DNA of 64,000 nucleotides from assembly GCA_030447785.1 (NCBI GenBank), contig JAUJOF010000002.1:239383-303382 (forward strand), given 5' to 3'. This document shows, piece by piece, positions 60,602 to 64,000 of this stretch. Under the pieces are notes generated by a model. That model saw only the letters and a program-made list of their open reading frames with translations. It searched no databases and was not told where the DNA came from. The DNA is from Solirubrobacteraceae bacterium. Its GTDB lineage: Bacteria; Actinomycetota; Thermoleophilia; Solirubrobacterales; Solirubrobacteraceae. A program made the translations under genes and the position numbers. How positions within the stretch are numbered: position 1 is the first letter of the stretch; each line of letters opens with the position of its first letter.

Positions 60602-61795
60602 GTGGTCGAGGTGGAGCAGTGGGCGGAGATCCGGCGGCTGCACTTCGTGCGCGGCTTGTCGATGCGCGAGATCAGTCGACGGACGGGGTTGCATCGCGAC
60701 ACGATCAGCAGGGCGGTTCACAGCGGTGAGCCGCCGGCCTATCGCCGGGAGGCGGCGGGTTCAAAGCTCGATGCGTTCAAGGAGGAGATTCATCGGTTGC
60801 TGCAGGCCGACTCGAAGTTGCCGGGCCAGCGGATCCGTGAGTTGATCGCGCCGCTGGGCTTTGAGGGCGGCAAGACGATCGTCGATGACTATCTGCGCGA
60901 GGTGCGGCCGTTGTTTGTGCCGCCGCCAAGGGCGTTTCAGCGGACCGTCTACCGGCCTGGGGAGATCTGCCAGTTCGACGTCTGGGAGCCCGCGGCGGAG
61001 GTCCCGGTCGGGCACGGCCAGATGCGGCGGGGCTGGGTGGTGGTTGCGTGCTTGGGCTACTCGCGCGCGGGCGCTGGCGCGCTGGTCTTCACCAAGCAGA
61101 TTCCCGACCTGCTCGCCGGGATCCGGCGCTGCCTCTGGCAGCTCGGCGCGCTGCCGAGCACGCTGGTCTGGGATCGCCAGGCCGGCATTCATGGCCACGG
61201 CGGCCGCCCGAGCGACGAGTTCGCCGCGTTCTGCGGGCAGCTGAGGGTCGATTGGCGCTTCTGCGAGCCCGCCGATCCGCAGGCCAAGGGCGCCGTTGAG
61301 CGGCTCCAGGGCTACGCGGAGACGAACTTCGAGCCGGGCCGCCGGTTCGCGAACGAGCTCGACTTCCAGGACCAGCTCGACGCGTGGTTCGCGCAGGTCA
61401 ACGCCCGGACGCACAAGACGCTGCGGGCCCGGCCGGTCGACCGCCTCGAGCACGAGCGGGCGGTGATGGCGCCGTTGCCCGCGACGGCGCCGGACGTCGA
61501 CCGCCGCTGGGTGCTCAGAGTCCCGCCGGACCCGTTCCTGCGCTTTGACACCTGCGACTACTCGCTCGACCCTGGGCTGGTCGGCCGCCGCGTTGAAGCG
61601 CGCGTCACTGACCGGGAGATCCTCGTGGTCGCATTGGACACCGGCGAGCTCGCTGGCCGCCATGTTCGGTCGTTCGCGCGGCACCGCACGATCACCGATC
61701 TCGGGCACGCCCGGGCGCTACGCGCCGGCCGCGAGCCGGCCGAGCCGGCCGTCGAGGTCCGGCCGCTGGAGCGTTACGACGCGCTGATCGCATGA
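60602..61795 (+). CDS. istA: IS21 transposase IstA
   Basis: A 397-residue transposase from GTG 60602 with GGGAGGA upstream. An N-terminal HTH (LHFVRGLSMREISRRTGLHRDT) precedes the DDE core: ICQFDVWEP, STLVWDRQAGI and AKGAVERLQGYAETNF. Overlaps istB as ATGA. Confidence 0.92.
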   Translation: MVEVEQWAEIRRLHFVRGLSMREISRRTGLHRDTISRAVHSGEPPAYRREAAGSKLDAFKEEIHRLLQADSKLPGQRIRELIAPLGFEGGKTIVDDYLREVRPLFVPPPRAFQRTVYRPGEICQFDVWEPAAEVPVGHGQMRRGWVVVACLGYSRAGAGALVFTKQIPDLLAGIRRCLWQLGALPSTLVWDRQAGIHGHGGRPSDEFAAFCGQLRVDWRFCEPADPQAKGAVERLQGYAETNFEPGRRFANELDFQDQLDAWFAQVNARTHKTLRARPVDRLEHERAVMAPLPATAPDVDRRWVLRVPPDPFLRFDTCDYSLDPGLVGRRVEARVTDREILVVALDTGELAGRHVRSFARHRTITDLGHARALRAGREPAEPAVEVRPLERYDALIA

Positions 61796-62556
61796 CCCGC
61801 CCGTCGTCGGAGCTCGCGCATCTGTTCCGTCAGCTCAAGGCGCCCGCCGCCGCGCGGGCGTTGCCGAAGCTCGCCGACCGCGCCCGCCAAGAGGAATGGA
61901 GCTTTGAGCAGTTCGCCGCCGCGCTGCTCAAGACCGAGACCGACTCGCGTGACAGCCACGGCGGCCAGGCCCGGATCAAGGCCGCCAGGTTCCCGGCGCG
62001 CAAGACGCTCGAGGAGTTCGACTTCGCGTTCCAGACCTCGCTGCGACGCGACCCGGTCCTGCACCTCGGCCAGCTGGACTTCCTCGCCGGCCGCGAGAAC
62101 GTCGTCCTGCTCGGCCCGCCTGGCACCGGCAAGAGCCACCTCGCGATCGCGATCGGGATCCGCGCCTGCCTGGCCGGACACCGCGTCGCGTTCAAGACCG
62201 CCACCGAATGGGTCGCGCTGCTCGCCGACGCCCAACGCTCAGGGCGCCTCGACGCAGAACTCGATCGCCTCCAACGGATCCCGCTGCTGATCGTCGACGA
62301 GGTCGGCTACATCCCGTTTGACCCGCAGGCCGCGAACCTCATGTTCATGCTCGTCTCGCGCCGCTACGAACGCGCCTCCATGATCGTCACCTCCAACAAG
62401 CCGTTCTCGGCCTGGGGCGACATCTTCGGCGACGACGCCACCGCCGCCGCGATGATCGACCGCCTCGTCCACCACGCCGAGATCCTCGCGCTCAAAGGCG
62501 ACTCCTACCGCCTCAAGGACCGCGACCTCACCCGCAGACCGCCGGCCGAAAACTGA
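61792..62556 (+). CDS. istB: IS21 helper ATPase IstB
   Basis: A 254-residue AAA+ ATPase with Walker A (VVLLGPPGTGKSHLAIAIG), Walker B (PLLIVDEVGYIPFD) and the sensor region IVTSNKPFSAWGDIFGDD. It directs target choice for IstA. Intact. Confidence 0.93.
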   Translation: MTRPSSELAHLFRQLKAPAAARALPKLADRARQEEWSFEQFAAALLKTETDSRDSHGGQARIKAARFPARKTLEEFDFAFQTSLRRDPVLHLGQLDFLAGRENVVLLGPPGTGKSHLAIAIGIRACLAGHRVAFKTATEWVALLADAQRSGRLDAELDRLQRIPLLIVDEVGYIPFDPQAANLMFMLVSRRYERASMIVTSNKPFSAWGDIFGDDATAAAMIDRLVHHAEILALKGDSYRLKDRDLTRRPPAEN

Positions 62557-62696
62557 CCCCCCTCCGGAAGGACGCGCCCGCCGACGCCGCTCCGCCTCGG
62601 CCTACGGCCTCGGCTCCGCGGCGCCAGCGGAAGACCGCGCTAGGTGGCCTACTTTTCAACCGGCGCGACCGGCCCAGTTTTCGACCGGCCTTGACA

Positions 62697-62724
62697 GCGC
62701 GGTCTCGCCTTTCACGCCAGCCAT
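62697..62724 (-). pseudogene. xis: detached start of the excisionase gene
   Basis: The minus strand from ATG 62724 encodes MAGVKGETA, which joins in frame to PIPRLALSREEAA across the IS21 element. The first five bases (62697-62701) are the right copy of the GCGCG duplication. Confidence 0.7.
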
Positions 62725-62823
62725 GGATTCAACTCTCGCGGGCCTGGGAGATGGTTCCTTTGCTCGGCAGTGCGGCGATACGCCAGCTTTGAACGTATCT
62801 CGGGCAGGTAGCCGGGTAGTGGG

Positions 62824-63693
62824 TCAGTTTGAATCGAGCAGCGCCGCGATCTCGCCCAGCGTACAGACGTGATCGGTGACGCCGGCCGCCATCGCCGGGG
62901 TGCGCTTGGTCCGCGTGCCGTCGTCGTTCTCGACGGTGAGCGACTGGTGGACCCGCGCGAAGTTGTAGTGCATGTAGTGCAGGCTGACGGCATGGGCGAG
63001 GTTCTCGACCTTCTTTGAGAAGCCGTTGGTCAGGCGCGTGAAGCGGCGCATCCCCATCCGCATCGTGAGGTTCTGGCGCTCGACGTAGCTGGTGGAGATC
63101 TCGCCGGGGTCGGGGTCCCCCTTGACGATCCGCACATCCACTCCGGTGCAGACGTTGGGGCTGTACTTGCGCTCCTGGATCGTGGTGCCCTCTTCCGGGC
63201 CGTAGAGCTTGTGGATCATCGCGAAGTCCACGTCGTCCCCGAACGTGAAGTCCACGGCGCTGAGATAGGCGCGATGGCCGTCCGTCGAAAGCTGCACGCG
63301 GTGGGCTAGCCGGTCCTTGAGATCCTGCATGAACGTCCAGGCGTCGTCGGTCGTGCGCTCGCCCACCAACCAAGAGGGAACGAGCTTGGTATCGGCGCAG
63401 ATCGCCGTCCACGTCCACACATCGCCGTAGCCGAACGTCCCGCGATGCTCTTCGGGCACGTTCTTGGCCTTGGAGTAGCAGAACGACCAGATCTCGTCGC
63501 ACTGGATGTTCACGCAGGGAAGGTCGCGCAGGGCCTCGTCCTGGTACGCGGCGCAAGCAGCGCCAAGATCGGTCAGCAGCTTGACGACGGTGTTCTTGGC
63601 CGCGCCGGTCATGCGAACCGTCGCGCGGATGCTGTTGCCCTCCACCAGCGAAGCGATGATCTGCGCGCGCTTCTCGGTGGACAGCCTGTTCAT
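62824..63693 (-). CDS. IS1-like family transposase
   Basis: A 289-residue DDE-type protein from ATG 63693 (MNRLSTEKRAQIIASLVEGN). A helix-turn-helix (IRATVRMTGAAKNTVVKLLTDLG) precedes NIQCDEIWSFCYSKAKNVP, VQLSTDGHRAYLSAV and SYVERQNLTMRMGMRRFTRLTNGF, a layout usually annotated as IS1 family in single-frame form. It is not split by a programmed frameshift as classic IS1 is. Terminal repeats were not found. Confidence 0.75.
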   Translation of the reverse strand: MNRLSTEKRAQIIASLVEGNSIRATVRMTGAAKNTVVKLLTDLGAACAAYQDEALRDLPCVNIQCDEIWSFCYSKAKNVPEEHRGTFGYGDVWTWTAICADTKLVPSWLVGERTTDDAWTFMQDLKDRLAHRVQLSTDGHRAYLSAVDFTFGDDVDFAMIHKLYGPEEGTTIQERKYSPNVCTGVDVRIVKGDPDPGEISTSYVERQNLTMRMGMRRFTRLTNGFSKKVENLAHAVSLHYMHYNFARVHQSLTVENDDGTRTKRTPAMAAGVTDHVCTLGEIAALLDSN

Positions 63694-63780
63694 ATTGACT
63701 ATTATGCTTGAGCGGTCGGACGGAAACGGGGTAGGTTCGGACCGCGTGGCACAATTGGTCATCGAGGAGGGAGCGCCCCT

Positions 63781-63972
63781 ATGGCGAAGCATCAAAAGCA
63801 AGAGCACCAGCAATCTGCCCTGCAGCAGCCGATGACCGATCAGGAGATCCGCGAGGTCTTCCAGGAGCTGAACCTGCCGAGCAATCCGGCCCCCCCGCAA
63901 ATCCTGCAGAGGCCTCAGGCGCCGGTGATCGTCTTCCGCATCAGCGGCGACTCCCCTCCCCCCGGCCGCTAG
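63781..63972 (+). CDS. small hypothetical protein, proline- and glutamine-rich
   Basis: A 63-residue product from ATG 63781 with GAGGAGGGAG upstream. It starts with a polar Gln-rich segment, then a short helix (MTDQEIREVFQELNLP) and a Pro-rich end. Function unknown; probably cargo of the element. Divergent from the IS1-like transposase. Confidence 0.6.
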   Translation: MAKHQKQEHQQSALQQPMTDQEIREVFQELNLPSNPAPPQILQRPQAPVIVFRISGDSPPPGR

Positions 63973-64000
63973 CCCTCGGTCAGCCGGTCGAGTACGGTGC

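Larger units (their letters stand above)
60481..62696 (+). mobile_element. complete IS21 family insertion sequence (2216 bp)
   Basis: The ends begin TGTC and end GACA, with long imperfect terminal repeats: TGTC...GAAAACTAGGCC on the left and, inverted, TGTC...GAAAACTGGGCC on the right. Each end holds a second, internal copy of the CCGGTTGAAA...GGCCACC motif (about 60512-60535 and 62640-62665), the multiple terminal repeats typical of IS21. It carries istA and istB with an ATGA overlap and is flanked by GCGCG. Confidence 0.9.

Overview
The window is very GC-rich, densely coding DNA with strong G/C third positions and many GTG/TTG starts joined by 1-8 base overlaps. It looks like an actinomycete chromosome. 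MurE carries the meso-DAP type DNPR motif, and the mix of genes (DUF3352 lipoprotein, DUF6458, seven-gene Mrp antiporter, a divergent Rho-like protein beside folP) would fit the class Thermoleophilia (Solirubrobacterales-like). That placement is inference; no rRNA or tRNA gene was recognised to test it.

Layout. (1) 1-13.6 kb, minus strand: the division and cell wall (dcw) cluster, read right to left as mraZ, rsmH, ftsL, an Ala-rich small ORF, ftsI, yihY, then (after an oppositely oriented DUF305 gene) murE, murF, mraY, murD, ftsW, murG and a methyltransferase cut by the window edge. A possible MraZ-box array and a 14-bp hairpin precede mraZ. (2) 13.9-16.2 kb, plus strand: a lipoprotein and an NAD(P)-binding protein. 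(3) 16.2-28.8 kb: an accessory, mobile-element-rich island with lower GC bias. It holds a three-repeat protein, an IS982 transposase, a ClpP-fold (SDH-type) protease with zinc ribbons, a broken ISL3 transposase, a membrane protein, an IS256 copy sitting inside a possible defence gene, and a restriction-modification pair whose methylase has a nuclease domain fused to its N terminus. A decayed response-regulator fragment lies at its right edge. (4) 29-42.4 kb: core metabolism: Rho-like protein, folP, a secreted propeller-like protein, glpD, the complete mrpABCDEFG antiporter operon and a YVTN propeller protein. (5) 42.5-58.5 kb: mixed genes: PIN-domain relic, PEBP protein, RTX-like secreted protein, FGGY sugar kinase and an upstream relic of it, glycoside hydrolase-like protein, DUF72, an antiporter interrupted by an in-frame UGA, the three-gene pnt transhydrogenase, cobalamin genes and a TlpA-like thioredoxin. 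(6) 58.7-64 kb: an integrative-element end with a tyrosine integrase, an excisionase split by an IS21 copy, and an IS1-like transposase.

Two themes stand out. First, several housekeeping genes (ftsW, rsmH, ftsL, folP) appear to lack exactly one base at G/C runs; each becomes a normal-length ORF when one base is added per break, so sequence error is likely. Second, three insertions or breaks can be reconstructed: the IS256 has a 9-bp target duplication inside a plausible defence gene, the IS21 has a 5-bp duplication inside xis, and the zinc-ribbon protease has an amber stop directly followed, in the same frame, by a DnaJ-type CxxCxGxG zinc finger.
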